Shown here piece after piece: positions 1-7,957 of a DNA stretch of 30,500 nt. The position numbers were made by a program, and so were the translations under genes. A model generated the notes under the pieces. That model searched no databases. It saw nothing but the letters and a program-made list of their open reading frames with translations, and was not told the DNA's origin. Origin of the DNA: Methanosarcinales archaeon (GTDB lineage: Archaea > Halobacteriota > Methanosarcinia > Methanosarcinales > EX4572-44); contig RXIJ01000035.1 of the NCBI GenBank assembly GCA_004212095.1, positions 1 through 30,500 on the forward strand, written 5' to 3'. Within the stretch, counting starts at the first letter, position 1, and the number at the start of each line of letters is the position of its first letter.

Positions 1-1559
1 ATTTTAGTCTGGCATCGGCAGGAGAGTGTCGACAGATAACAGATCTTGTCTGGGGGGCTGCTCTTACACGATTTGTATCCCTCTCGTCAAAACGACTTGG
101 CAGGAGCTTTCTTTCAGTTGGGCGTGTGCAATCTCCAACCCTTGCCTTGATTGTGGACCGCGAGCGGGAGCGTATAGCATTTACACCAGAACCATACTTT
201 GAGTTACATGCTCACTTTAGCGAGGGTTTTAAAGCACAGCATGAAAAAGGAAGATTCTGGGATAAAAAAGAGGTTGAAGCTGTACGGGCGAAGCTTACTA
301 AAACCGGTGTTGTGAAGAGTATCGAGGAAGGGCAGCGAGTTGAAAAACCTCCTACACCCTTTAATACTACTGAGTTTTTGCGTGCTGCAAGCAGCATCGG
401 TATCACAGCGTCAGTTGCCATGAGACTTGCTGAAGGTTTGTATGTTAATGGTTTCATTTCATACCCCCGTACTGATAACACCGTGTACCCTCCAACAATG
501 AATGCAAAGGAAATTATCTCTCTCTTTTTAAAAAGCGAGTTTTCAGAACATGCAAAAGCACTATTAAAAACCAAACTTGTCCCGACAAAAGGTAAAAAAG
601 AAACCACCGACCATCCACCAATCCACCCTTCATCTCTTGTCCTTCGTGATCAATTAAAAGAAGATGAGTGGAAAATTTATGAACTTGTGGTGCGCAGATT
701 CTTTGCAACTTTTGCTGATGAGACAGTATGGAAAACCCTTAAAGTCTTAATCGATATTAATGGCGAGAACTTCAAGGCTAATGGTGCACGCCTGGCCGAT
801 GCTGGATGGCGATGGTATTATCCTTTCAACAAGCCAGAAGATCGAATACTCCCTGTACTTGAAAAGGGACAAAAACTGCATGTTTCAAAAATTGAACTAT
901 TGGACAAAGAAACCCAGCCGCCTACACGCTATGGCCAGGGACGCCTTATTAAGCTGATGGAGGATCTTGGGCTTGGCACTAAATCAACCAGGCATGAAAT
1001 TATCAGTAAACTTTATTCCAGAGCCTACGTGCATGGAAATCCACTCCAGCCAACCAAAATGGCAATGTCACTTATTGACTCTCTTGAAAAATATGCCTCG
1101 ACCATAACAGAGCCAGGCATGACAAAAAAACTTGAAGAAGATATGGATAATATTGCAGAAGGCAGAACCAGCGAAGACATTGTGGTGGAGGAATCAAGAA
1201 CCATGCTTGAGACTGTGTTTAAAGACCTCACGGCAAATAAAGATCAGATTTCACAGATGCTTAAGGACGGTGTTCACGAGGATAAAATACTTGGTAAATG
1301 TCCTCTTTGCAATAGTGATATAGTCGTACGCCGCTCACGAAAAGGCGGAAGATTTGTTGGTTGTACCGGGTACCCTGATTGCACGTTTTCACTACCACTT
1401 CCAAGGACCGGGCAAATCATCGTTACAGATAAAGAGTGTAAGGTTCACAAACTTTATCACATTAAAATCATCAACAAAGGCAGGCGACCATGGGAGCTTG
1501 GCTGCCCGCAATGCAACTTTGAACAGTGGCAGAAAACGCAACAAGAGAAACAAACGTGA
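1..1559 (+). CDS. topA: DNA topoisomerase I (type IA), 3' part
   Basis: The reading frame is open from base 3 to the stop at 1557-1559, so the gene begins before the window; about 518 residues are present. A type IA topoisomerase nicks one DNA strand through a tyrosine and relaxes negative supercoils. Visible parts: the SVGRVQSPTLALIVDRE stretch typical of the family near residue 40, the catalytic tyrosine in ISYPRTD (Tyr codon at 462-464), the GLGTKSTRHEII segment near 975-1010, and a C-terminal zinc region with CPLC, GCTGYPDC and GCPQC pairs (about 1300-1520). The GTG at 126 is internal, not a start, because the frame upstream also reads as topoisomerase. The 350 bp downstream separate it from the marker-protein operon. 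Identity is firm; the N-terminal Toprim domain lies mostly outside the window. Confidence 0.95.
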   Translation, partial: FSLASAGECRQITDLVWGAALTRFVSLSSKRLGRSFLSVGRVQSPTLALIVDRERERIAFTPEPYFELHAHFSEGFKAQHEKGRFWDKKEVEAVRAKLTKTGVVKSIEEGQRVEKPPTPFNTTEFLRAASSIGITASVAMRLAEGLYVNGFISYPRTDNTVYPPTMNAKEIISLFLKSEFSEHAKALLKTKLVPTKGKKETTDHPPIHPSSLVLRDQLKEDEWKIYELVVRRFFATFADETVWKTLKVLIDINGENFKANGARLADAGWRWYYPFNKPEDRILPVLEKGQKLHVSKIELLDKETQPPTRYGQGRLIKLMEDLGLGTKSTRHEIISKLYSRAYVHGNPLQPTKMAMSLIDSLEKYASTITEPGMTKKLEEDMDNIAEGRTSEDIVVEESRTMLETVFKDLTANKDQISQMLKDGVHEDKILGKCPLCNSDIVVRRSRKGGRFVGCTGYPDCTFSLPLPRTGQIIVTDKECKVHKLYHIKIINKGRRPWELGCPQCNFEQWQKTQQEKQT

Positions 1560-1909
1560 ATTACCTTACTCTTTTTATCGGGTCTTTAAAAATTCGCGTT
1601 TCATGCATCCGGACTGTATCACGCTATAAAACAAAACCACTATCAGGTGCTTTGATGGGTGGCGAATCTGAAGACGTTAATAATCGATCTGGAAAATTGT
1701 GGATCGGGTGAAGAGAACCTGTCACGTCATCTGGTGTTTGCACTGCTATAAGAAGCAGTTATTTGGATAGTTAAATTGTAACCAATCACAAAATGCTTCC
1801 GATTCTTCCATGTGGGTTATAAGTTCACTGCAATGTGATGTTACACAGAGATTTAAAATGTGCCGACCATAAGTTATATATTCCAGTTTACTATCTTATC
1901 TATTTACAC
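1560..1909. other. Intergenic region between topA and marker 17
   Basis: These 350 bases hold no reading frame that looks like a conserved protein. A 6-bp perfect hairpin lies at 1742-1759 (arms ACTGCT/AGCAGT, loop ATAAGA). A 15-base word starting CACTGCAATG at 1826-1840, with its flank to about 1858, recurs at 11557-11590. The promoter of the marker 17 gene is at the right end. I found no tRNA; a small RNA cannot be excluded. Confidence 0.5.
1874..1882 (+). promoter_or_regulatory. TATA box of the marker 17-marker 7 operon
   Basis: TTATATATT is centred about 32 bases upstream of the ATG at 1910. That spacing places transcription start at or a few bases before the ATG, so the mRNA is probably leaderless or nearly so. 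This supports 1910 as the start over the in-frame ATG at 1835, which lies upstream of the box. Confidence 0.6.
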
Positions 1910-2476
1910 ATGGAAAAACTGTTTATTGAATCCGAAGACAAATATGCTGTCGAAGCGTATCGGCAGATCGTTGACTATGTGCTGCATGACATGAGTGTCA
2001 AAGGTCTTGATGCTATCCATATCTATGCTGATCCAACAGCTCTTTTTTTCTCGTGCAGGGTTGACTTTAAACGAAGTGGAAATCCTCTTAAAATCAGAGA
2101 TTTATCCACTGGACGCGTCGGTGAAGAAGATGTTGACCTTGTTATTGGTGAAGAGCGTTATTTAGCCGAGATGCTGCGTAAGCTGTGGGATGTATATGGT
2201 CAGGACCGTGTGGAACAGTCCGAACGGCAACATATTATTGTTAAGGGAGTGAGTAACGATGCTGACGTCGAGAAGCTTCTGGATGTTGTGGTTGTTGACC
2301 CATTAAAGAGTTTTTATGAACAACTAATCACTCTTGCTGTTGATATAATCCCGGTTGGTTTCAGAGTCAGGCGCGTAGAATATGCTGGCGATTCCGTACT
2401 GGTGATTGCATCAGAAAAAACGATTGAAAAGGAGTGGATTGATTATTCCAAGGAGAAATTGCAATGGAATTCATGA
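1910..2476 (+). CDS. Methanogenesis marker protein 17
   Basis: This protein of about 188 residues matches what I recall of methanogenesis marker 17: N-terminal MEKLFIESEDKYAVEAY, a central LRKLWDVYGQDRVEQ segment, and C-terminal IIPVGFRVRRVEY and VIASEKTIEKEW. Marker 17 is found almost only in archaea with methyl-coenzyme M reductase. Its biochemical role is not established to my knowledge; family members are thought to help mature or assemble the reductase system. The frame is open back to an ATG at 1835, but those 25 extra residues lack family character and would span the TATA box, so the start is placed at 1910. The stop overlaps the next gene by 13 bases, so the two are probably translationally coupled. 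No mcr gene is visible in the window. Confidence 0.85.
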   Translation: MEKLFIESEDKYAVEAYRQIVDYVLHDMSVKGLDAIHIYADPTALFFSCRVDFKRSGNPLKIRDLSTGRVGEEDVDLVIGEERYLAEMLRKLWDVYGQDRVEQSERQHIIVKGVSNDADVEKLLDVVVVDPLKSFYEQLITLAVDIIPVGFRVRRVEYAGDSVLVIASEKTIEKEWIDYSKEKLQWNS

Positions 2477-3384
2477 TATATCGCGGTGCACCTTATAAAT
2501 ATGATTGGGTGATAGACCTTGTCGAAGACGTTGGTGGTTTTATTATTTCCAAGAGCATGCAAACCACTGAAGTAGTTATAATTTTTGCCGTACCAAAGGA
2601 AGACGTTCAAAAGATAGAAGAAATAAGTAGGAAAGTTTTTGGAGATCTGAAGTCTGCACTACTTGCAGGTACTGAGATTATAATGGTCTCACCTTCATAT
2701 TCCAGGCATCATGCTCCAATGCCTCACTGCGGTATTATTCAAAATTTTCGAGAGAATGGAGCTAAGGTAGATTCTCTTGCCATGGCGCGGGGTGTTGGGT
2801 TGGAGATATGTCAAATGAGTGCGATGGAGAAATCTCTCATCGAAGAGCACGATCTCGCAGTGTTTTTGTTCGGAAGCTTTGAGCACTGTATTAGAGAATA
2901 TAAGCTTAAGATGATAGAAGATCTCGACATGCCAATAGTAGTAATGGCTTATCCGCCAATGGAAGTAGAAAAGTCCAATATTACCTATGTCGATGGCTTA
3001 ACCCGCATACTCATGAGTTTTAGAAAAGGTGATGAACAGGAGCGTTTGAATAAAGTTACACAAGCTGTGCTTGAAACTGTGAAAAAGATAAAAGAAGAGC
3101 TAAAAGACGATCCACTCGTTGTTCCACCGATTTATCTTAAGCAAGAGATTGAAGAGCAAGTTCCTGCCATTGAAACATGTCTTTCACCTGCTCCTGTCAC
3201 GTTAAAGCTTGATAGTCTGCGCATTAAATTGCCGTATGACACCTACGCAGATGATATTAGAAATCTACACATCCTAAACAATAAAACTCTTACTGATGCA
3301 GCAGAGGTGAGCCAATCTTACACTGGTCAGATTCTGGTAAAAATACAGAGAGAATCAACAGCAGGCTCTTTTTTTGGTGAGTGA
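2464..3384 (+). CDS. Methanogenesis marker protein 7
   Basis: This 306-residue protein resembles methanogenesis marker 7. It has N-terminal IYRGAPYKYDWVIDLVEDVGGF, a GTEIIMVSPSYSRHHAPMPHCGI segment with two histidines and a cysteine, and LIEEHDLAVFLFGSFEHCI. The family is confined to methanogens and anaerobic alkane oxidisers and its exact reaction is unknown. The ATG at 2464 is chosen because AGGAG at 2451-2455 lies 8 bases before it; the next ATG (2473) is too far from that site. It overlaps marker 17 by 13 bases. A T-rich stretch at 3424-3431 downstream may end the transcript. The C-terminal 90 residues are more variable and no domain is recognised in them. Confidence 0.85.
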   Translation: MEFMIYRGAPYKYDWVIDLVEDVGGFIISKSMQTTEVVIIFAVPKEDVQKIEEISRKVFGDLKSALLAGTEIIMVSPSYSRHHAPMPHCGIIQNFRENGAKVDSLAMARGVGLEICQMSAMEKSLIEEHDLAVFLFGSFEHCIREYKLKMIEDLDMPIVVMAYPPMEVEKSNITYVDGLTRILMSFRKGDEQERLNKVTQAVLETVKKIKEELKDDPLVVPPIYLKQEIEEQVPAIETCLSPAPVTLKLDSLRIKLPYDTYADDIRNLHILNNKTLTDAAEVSQSYTGQILVKIQRESTAGSFFGE

Positions 3385-3528
3385 CTGAAAAATTAGAGAT
3401 TGAAACATATACCGTATTTTAGAGATTTTTTATTCTCGATTACACTGCATGCTCCGTAGTGTTGCTATTGGCTCAGTTTTGAATAAATAAGGTGTGATAT
3501 TCCCTATAATTATAAGTAGTCACTTCTT
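3385..3528. other. Convergent intergenic spacer after marker 7 and pycA
   Basis: This spacer separates two converging genes. A T-run at 3424-3431 on the + strand could terminate marker 7. At 3445-3461 there is a degenerate relative of the CTGC-type palindromes found around ileS; it shares CTCCGTA with the one at 12951-12969. Confidence 0.4.
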
Positions 3529-4998
3529 TTACCTTCTCTGGTTAAGATATGCTCCAACCGCGGCTGTTACAGCAGCAATTTTTTTGTTATCTGTTGCAAG
3601 GGCTGCTGCAAGGCTGCCACTCTTCGACTTTTCATCGTGTGCTAATTTCTCAACATCTCTTAGAATGTGATGGTCATCAATAAAATGCGTGGTAAGGTTG
3701 CCCTTCTGAAAAGCTTTGCTATTCATCACTGCCTTTTGGAAGGGTATATTTGTTTTCACTCCCACTATGATGTACTCATAGAGTGCTCGTTTCATTCGAG
3801 AGATTGCTTCCATACGGTTTGGTGCCCACACACTAAGTTTTGAGACGAGTGAATCATAATACGGTGATATCGTATAGCCTGCATACACGCCACTGTCTAC
3901 CCTGACTCCAGGACCACCCGGTGAGCGGTACCGTCTGATCTTGCCAGGCGATGGTGTAAATTCATTGAGCGGATCTTCTGCATTAATTCGGCATTCTATT
4001 GCCCACCCATTGATGCGAACATCCTGTTGTTTCATGCTTATTTCATCTCCATAAGCTATGTTAATCTGTTCTTTTACCAGATCAACTCCAGTGATTACTT
4101 CTGTAATCGGGTGTTCTACTTGAAGGCGGGTGTTTACCTCAAGGAAATAATAATCGCCTTTTGAATAAAGGAACTCTATCGTGCCAGAGTTCACATAGTC
4201 TATGACTTTTGCTGCTTTTATTGCTGATGCGCCCATTTTCTCTCGAAGTTCTGCTGTCATTGCAGGCGATGGTGCCTCTTCGATGAGTTTCTGATGCCTG
4301 CGCTGAATTGAGCATTCCCTGTCACACAAGTGTATGATATTGTCGTGTGAATCCGCAAGTATTTGAAATTCGATATGTCTTGGTTCTTCAAGGTATTTTT
4401 CTATAAATACCGTTTCATCGCCGAAAACAGAGCGTGCTACTGATTGCGTGGACTCGATTGTCTGCTCAATCTCTGCTGCTTCTTTAACCACCTTCATGCC
4501 AATTCCGCCACCTCCTGCCGAAGATTTTACTATTACCGGGTATCCAATCTCCTCTGCAGCACTTATGGCATGTTCAACATTTTTTATCCCCTCTTCGGTG
4601 CCAGGAATTACTGGTATGCCCGCCTTTTGCATGGTTTTGCGAGCTTCGATTTTACTTCCAGCACCCCTTATTGTTTTCTCTGATGGACCAATAAATACGA
4701 TCCCATCACTTTTGCAGCGTTTGACAAAATCAGCATTCTCTGAAAGAAAGCCATATCCAGGATGCACTGCTTCGGAACTGCTCTTATGTATTGCATCAAA
4801 GATGTTATCCATGTTAAGATAACTTTGTGCTGATTGGGGCGGCCCTATAAAATATGCTTCATCTGCATATTTTACAAACAGCGCGTTTTTATCTGCTTCA
4901 GAGTAAACAGCTACGGTATTTATTCCAAGCTCCCGACAGGCACGCATGACTCGAATAGCGATCTCTCCACGATTTGCAACCAGTATTTTAGAAAACAA
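3529..4998 (-). CDS. pycA: Pyruvate carboxylase subunit A (biotin carboxylase)
   Basis: This 489-residue protein is the ATP-dependent biotin carboxylase half of the two-subunit pyruvate carboxylase; it carboxylates biotin on PycB, and together they make oxaloacetate for anabolism. Visible: N-terminal KILVANRGEIAIRV, the ATP-grasp glycine loop SSAGGGGIGMKVV (159-171), EKYLEEPRHIEFQ (200-211), DRECSIQRRHQK (226-237) and FLEVNTRLQVEHPITE (285-300), with the catalytic glutamates and arginine of the family. The start codon is TTG at 4998-4996. It is supported by the family N-terminus beginning exactly there and by a strong ribosome site, GAGGTG at 5011-5006, spaced 7 bases and placed directly after the pycB stop. 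Only 13 bases separate it from pycB, so the two form an operon. The last 40 residues extend beyond the core and are low in conserved features. Confidence 0.95.
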   Translation of the reverse strand: MFSKILVANRGEIAIRVMRACRELGINTVAVYSEADKNALFVKYADEAYFIGPPQSAQSYLNMDNIFDAIHKSSSEAVHPGYGFLSENADFVKRCKSDGIVFIGPSEKTIRGAGSKIEARKTMQKAGIPVIPGTEEGIKNVEHAISAAEEIGYPVIVKSSAGGGGIGMKVVKEAAEIEQTIESTQSVARSVFGDETVFIEKYLEEPRHIEFQILADSHDNIIHLCDRECSIQRRHQKLIEEAPSPAMTAELREKMGASAIKAAKVIDYVNSGTIEFLYSKGDYYFLEVNTRLQVEHPITEVITGVDLVKEQINIAYGDEISMKQQDVRINGWAIECRINAEDPLNEFTPSPGKIRRYRSPGGPGVRVDSGVYAGYTISPYYDSLVSKLSVWAPNRMEAISRMKRALYEYIIVGVKTNIPFQKAVMNSKAFQKGNLTTHFIDDHHILRDVEKLAHDEKSKSGSLAAALATDNKKIAAVTAAVGAYLNQRR

Positions 4999-5011
4999 GA
5001 TAAAGCACCTC

Positions 5012-6736
5012 TTACTCGATCAACATCACTGCTTCACCACTTGAAACAGTAATTCCTTCTTTAACATATATCTCTCGTATCACACCACTTTTGTGAGCGT
5101 GAATGTTGTTTTCCATCTTCATCGCCTCAAGCACTGCCACGACATTATCTTTTTCCACTCGCTCACCGGTTTTTGCGATGATTTTTAGTATCATTCCCTG
5201 CATATTTGCAACAAGTGTATTCTTACCTATTTCCGGTTTTTTAGACTCGGCAATTTCAGATGTTAAACCACCGTCTGCAGGAACAATCTTAACATCAAAA
5301 CTTTCTCCATCCACCTCTACCTTAAACTCTGTATTTGTTAACATAGTTGTTGATGATATTGGTTGCACTGATTCTGTTTTCTGGGGGAGCGGCTCTTCTG
5401 TAAGCTCTCCGCGTAAAAACTTCGGTGCAATAGCAGGATAAAGTGCATAAGTCATTGCGTCTTCTTCTTTTTTAAGAAGTCCCTGTTCTTCTGCTTCCTT
5501 TGTTAGTTTTTCAAGCTCGGGTGAGATTAAATCTGCCGGTCGTGTAGTAATTAGCTCTTCATCAGGCAGTAGCTTTTCAAGCAGCTTCATGTTGATCGGA
5601 ACCGGTGTTTTCCCGTAGAAACCTTTTGCATAGTCTTTCACCTCACGTGGTATAACTTTGTAGCGTTCACCCATCAACACGTTAAGCACAGCTTGTGTTC
5701 CTACGATCTGGCTTGTTGGCGTTACAAGGGGTGGATAGCCAAGATCCTCACGCACACGTGGCATCTCCTCAAGCACATCATCAAAACGCTCCAGTGCATT
5801 CTGTTCTTTTAGTTGCGACACGAGATTGGAGATCATTCCTCCCGGTATCTGGTAGATGAGCACATTCGTGTCAATACGCTCTGAAATCGGGTCTATGAGT
5901 CCCCCATATTTTTCACGAAGCTTTTCAAAATATTTTTTAATTTCTGAAAGTGCTGTAAGAGACAAACCTGTATCACAATCAGTTTCCCTGAATGCTGCAA
6001 CCACTGCTTCTGTTGAAGGCTGCGATGTGCCGCCACTAAACGGTGAAAAAGCAGTATCGAGAATGTCAACACCAGCCTCGCAAGCCATCATATAACTCAG
6101 TGGTGCCATGCCGCTGGTACAATGACTGTGAAGACACACAGGAATACTAATTCTCTCTTTTAAGGCGGTAATAAGATCAAAGGCTGCCTTTGGTGAGATT
6201 AGCCCCGCCATATCCTTGATGCAGAGTGAATCACATTCCAAAGCCTCAAGCTCTTCTGCCATTTTTACATATTTTTCAATGGTGTGTACAGGACTTATGG
6301 TGTAGCATACAGCACCTTGCACATGAGAACCAGTGTCAATAACAGCTTTAATTGCAGTTGTCATATTTCGGATATCATTTAGTGCATCAAAGATCCGGAA
6401 TATGCCAACCCCGTTTTTAGCTGCAAGTTCCACGAATTTCTCTACAACATCGTCAGCATAGTGTCTATAGCCTACAAGATTCTGTCCTCTTAGAAGCATC
6501 TGAATAGGTGTTTTTTTGATGATTCCATAAAGCACCTGGATGCGTTCCCATGGGTCATCATTTAAAAATCTGATACAGGAGTCAAAAGTAGCCCCGCCCC
6601 ATGCTTCGATGGAATAGAATCCAGCCTCATCCATCTGCTTTGCAATTGGTATCATATCATAAGTTCGCATTCGTGTAGCAAGAAGAGACTGGTGCGCATC
6701 TCTGAATGTCGTATCAGTAATTCGTACTTTTACCAT
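5012..6736 (-). CDS. pycB: Pyruvate carboxylase subunit B (carboxyltransferase and biotin carrier)
   Basis: This 574-residue subunit transfers carboxylate from biotin to pyruvate, giving oxaloacetate. The N-terminal TIM-barrel carboxyltransferase starts with ITDTTFRDAHQSLLATRMRT (residues 6-25) and includes the family segments LLRGQNLVGYRHY and CLHSHCTSGM. A conserved PYC domain follows, then a Thr/Ser/Pro-containing linker, then the biotinyl domain with EAMKMEN; the biotinylated lysine is about residue 540. It is the first gene of a pycB-pycA operon. GAGGT at 6747-6743 lies 6 bases before the ATG. The same architecture occurs in oxaloacetate decarboxylase alpha subunits, but the adjacent biotin carboxylase and the absence of membrane beta/gamma subunits favour pyruvate carboxylase. 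Confidence 0.94.
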   Translation of the reverse strand: MVKVRITDTTFRDAHQSLLATRMRTYDMIPIAKQMDEAGFYSIEAWGGATFDSCIRFLNDDPWERIQVLYGIIKKTPIQMLLRGQNLVGYRHYADDVVEKFVELAAKNGVGIFRIFDALNDIRNMTTAIKAVIDTGSHVQGAVCYTISPVHTIEKYVKMAEELEALECDSLCIKDMAGLISPKAAFDLITALKERISIPVCLHSHCTSGMAPLSYMMACEAGVDILDTAFSPFSGGTSQPSTEAVVAAFRETDCDTGLSLTALSEIKKYFEKLREKYGGLIDPISERIDTNVLIYQIPGGMISNLVSQLKEQNALERFDDVLEEMPRVREDLGYPPLVTPTSQIVGTQAVLNVLMGERYKVIPREVKDYAKGFYGKTPVPINMKLLEKLLPDEELITTRPADLISPELEKLTKEAEEQGLLKKEEDAMTYALYPAIAPKFLRGELTEEPLPQKTESVQPISSTTMLTNTEFKVEVDGESFDVKIVPADGGLTSEIAESKKPEIGKNTLVANMQGMILKIIAKTGERVEKDNVVAVLEAMKMENNIHAHKSGVIREIYVKEGITVSSGEAVMLIE

Positions 6737-6852
6737 TAAAAAACCTCATATTTTGAATAATAGCTTGCAAATAGTAAGTATACTAATTAAACATTTGCGA
6801 CAAACATCACACAAAACTTTGTTAGTTATACGTATATAATCGTCTGCTGTTT

Positions 6853-7443
6853 TTATCCTCTTATTTTAAAATCTACCCCCAATCCTTCTGCTATCCTCTG
6901 GCATTTTTTTACATCAATGATCGGAAGATTTACAACTGTCAAACGTGTTTTAATACCTGCTTTCTGTGATTGTCTTGCGAACTTTAGTACTGACTGGTAT
7001 GCTTCTGACTTTGAAGGATGGCAGAGCTGATTATATGCGTTCTGATCGTGAGCATTCAGGCTTATTGATAGTGCATCCAGCTCGGAAGCTTTGAGTTCTG
7101 CTACAACATTTCTTTTGGGATAATAAAGCAGTACATGCCCGATTGTATCGATTCGCACGAATGTTTTATACTGTTTAAGCCATTTGATGATGGTAAGCAC
7201 ATCATCAAGTCGAGTAAGCGGTTCTCCAAAACCCGCAAACACCACTTCATTGTATTGTGACAGGTTGTGTTGTTGCAATGCTGTGATGATTTCATCTACC
7301 GCAGGTTCTTTAGAAAGGCATAAGTTATAGCCATAAACGCCATCTGTATAGAATTTGATGCAAAATTCGCATCTTGCCGTGCATCTGTTAGTAATGTTCA
7401 AATAAAGGTTGCCGTATTCCTCGTAAGTTATGGTATCTGTCAT
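6853..7443 (-). CDS. Radical SAM protein of the TatD-associated type
   Basis: This 196-residue short radical SAM protein has a CX3CX2C cluster motif at Cys21, Cys25 and Cys28 (NITNRCTARCEFC), directly followed by YTDGVYGYNL. That pattern matches the small family annotated as TatD-associated radical SAM proteins. It retains VVFAGFGEPLTR (the GGEP-like SAM-binding loop), but no C-terminal SPASM or second cluster is seen. Substrate and reaction are unknown. It starts 7 bases after the stop of rnp4, with AGGAGAT at 7459-7453 as ribosome site, so the two are co-transcribed. No TatD nuclease gene lies in the window; the only neighbour clue is the RNA-processing gene upstream. Confidence 0.75.
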   Translation of the reverse strand: MTDTITYEEYGNLYLNITNRCTARCEFCIKFYTDGVYGYNLCLSKEPAVDEIITALQQHNLSQYNEVVFAGFGEPLTRLDDVLTIIKWLKQYKTFVRIDTIGHVLLYYPKRNVVAELKASELDALSISLNAHDQNAYNQLCHPSKSEAYQSVLKFARQSQKAGIKTRLTVVNLPIIDVKKCQRIAEGLGVDFKIRG

Positions 7444-7450
7444 TTATCAT

Positions 7451-7789
7451 CTATCTCCTTGAAATATGTTTATAAGGATAACGTTTTTTTCTTCCACACT
7501 CGAGGCATGTGTAGACAAGATAGCCATCTATAAGCCGTATGCGTACGGTATCAGGTGGTATGAGATAAGTATTACAGGTTTTACATACGCGTTTTTTTAA
7601 CTCGGCCGGAATTCTCGCTCGATAACGCATTGCGATTGTTAGTGCAAGCTTCATATATCGCATGCTTCTATCTGGACGATCCTTGTTGCACGAGTGGGCA
7701 AGTTTGAACAGAAGCGATATCCGCTGGAAAGCCATGTCCTGCTCCCATTTTTTCAGTGACCTTCTTTTTGACAACCTCATCATTTTCAT
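7451..7789 (-). CDS. rnp4: Ribonuclease P protein component 4 (Rpp21/Rpr2 family)
   Basis: This 112-residue basic protein fits archaeal Rnp4 (Rpp21), a subunit of the tRNA 5'-end processing RNase P ribonucleoprotein. The N-terminal helical half is rich in Arg and Lys (RISLLFKLAH, RSMRYMKLALTIAMRYRARIP). The C-terminal half has a zinc ribbon with Cys69/Cys72 (CKTC) and Cys95/Cys98 (CLEC) flanking PDTVRIRLIDGYLVYT. The start is given at the first ATG (7789), but further ATGs lie at residues 3 and 4, so the exact start may differ by a few residues. It is the first gene of a two-gene unit with the radical SAM gene and is divergent from the DMT transporter. Confidence 0.85.
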   Translation of the reverse strand: MKMMRLSKRRSLKKWEQDMAFQRISLLFKLAHSCNKDRPDRSMRYMKLALTIAMRYRARIPAELKKRVCKTCNTYLIPPDTVRIRLIDGYLVYTCLECGRKKRYPYKHISRR

Positions 7790-7957
7790 CCTTTGTGGAA
7801 TTTCACTTATTATGTTTTTCAGATATGTACTTATCTTATATTAATCAGACCAGGACACTTTTGCGATATGAAAAGATCACGGCACAGTCGAATTTTATTT
7901 GTGCCAGTTAGAATGTTAATCAAAGTTGATATATAAAGAAAGGTGCATGTGCCAGCT
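7790..7957. promoter_or_regulatory. Divergent promoter region of rnp4 and the transporter
   Basis: This spacer lies between two divergent genes. TATATAAA at 7930-7937 is centred about 25 bases before the ATG at 7958 and fits a leaderless transporter transcript. No equally clear TATA box was seen for rnp4 on the other strand. Confidence 0.5.

Noticed and set aside
126..130. GTG at 126 as the start of topA
   Set aside because: The upstream codons from base 3 encode conserved topoisomerase sequence, so the gene enters from outside the window.
1657..1740. Possible C/D box small RNA (TGATGGG followed by CTGA)
   Set aside because: The C box is imperfect, and no second matching box pair at proper spacing could be identified.
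1835..1909. N-terminal extension of marker 17 from the ATG at 1835
   Set aside because: It spans the TATA box and its residues do not resemble the family.
4448..4822. Plus-strand frame within pycA
   Set aside because: It lies entirely opposite a clearly coding gene and shows no domain.
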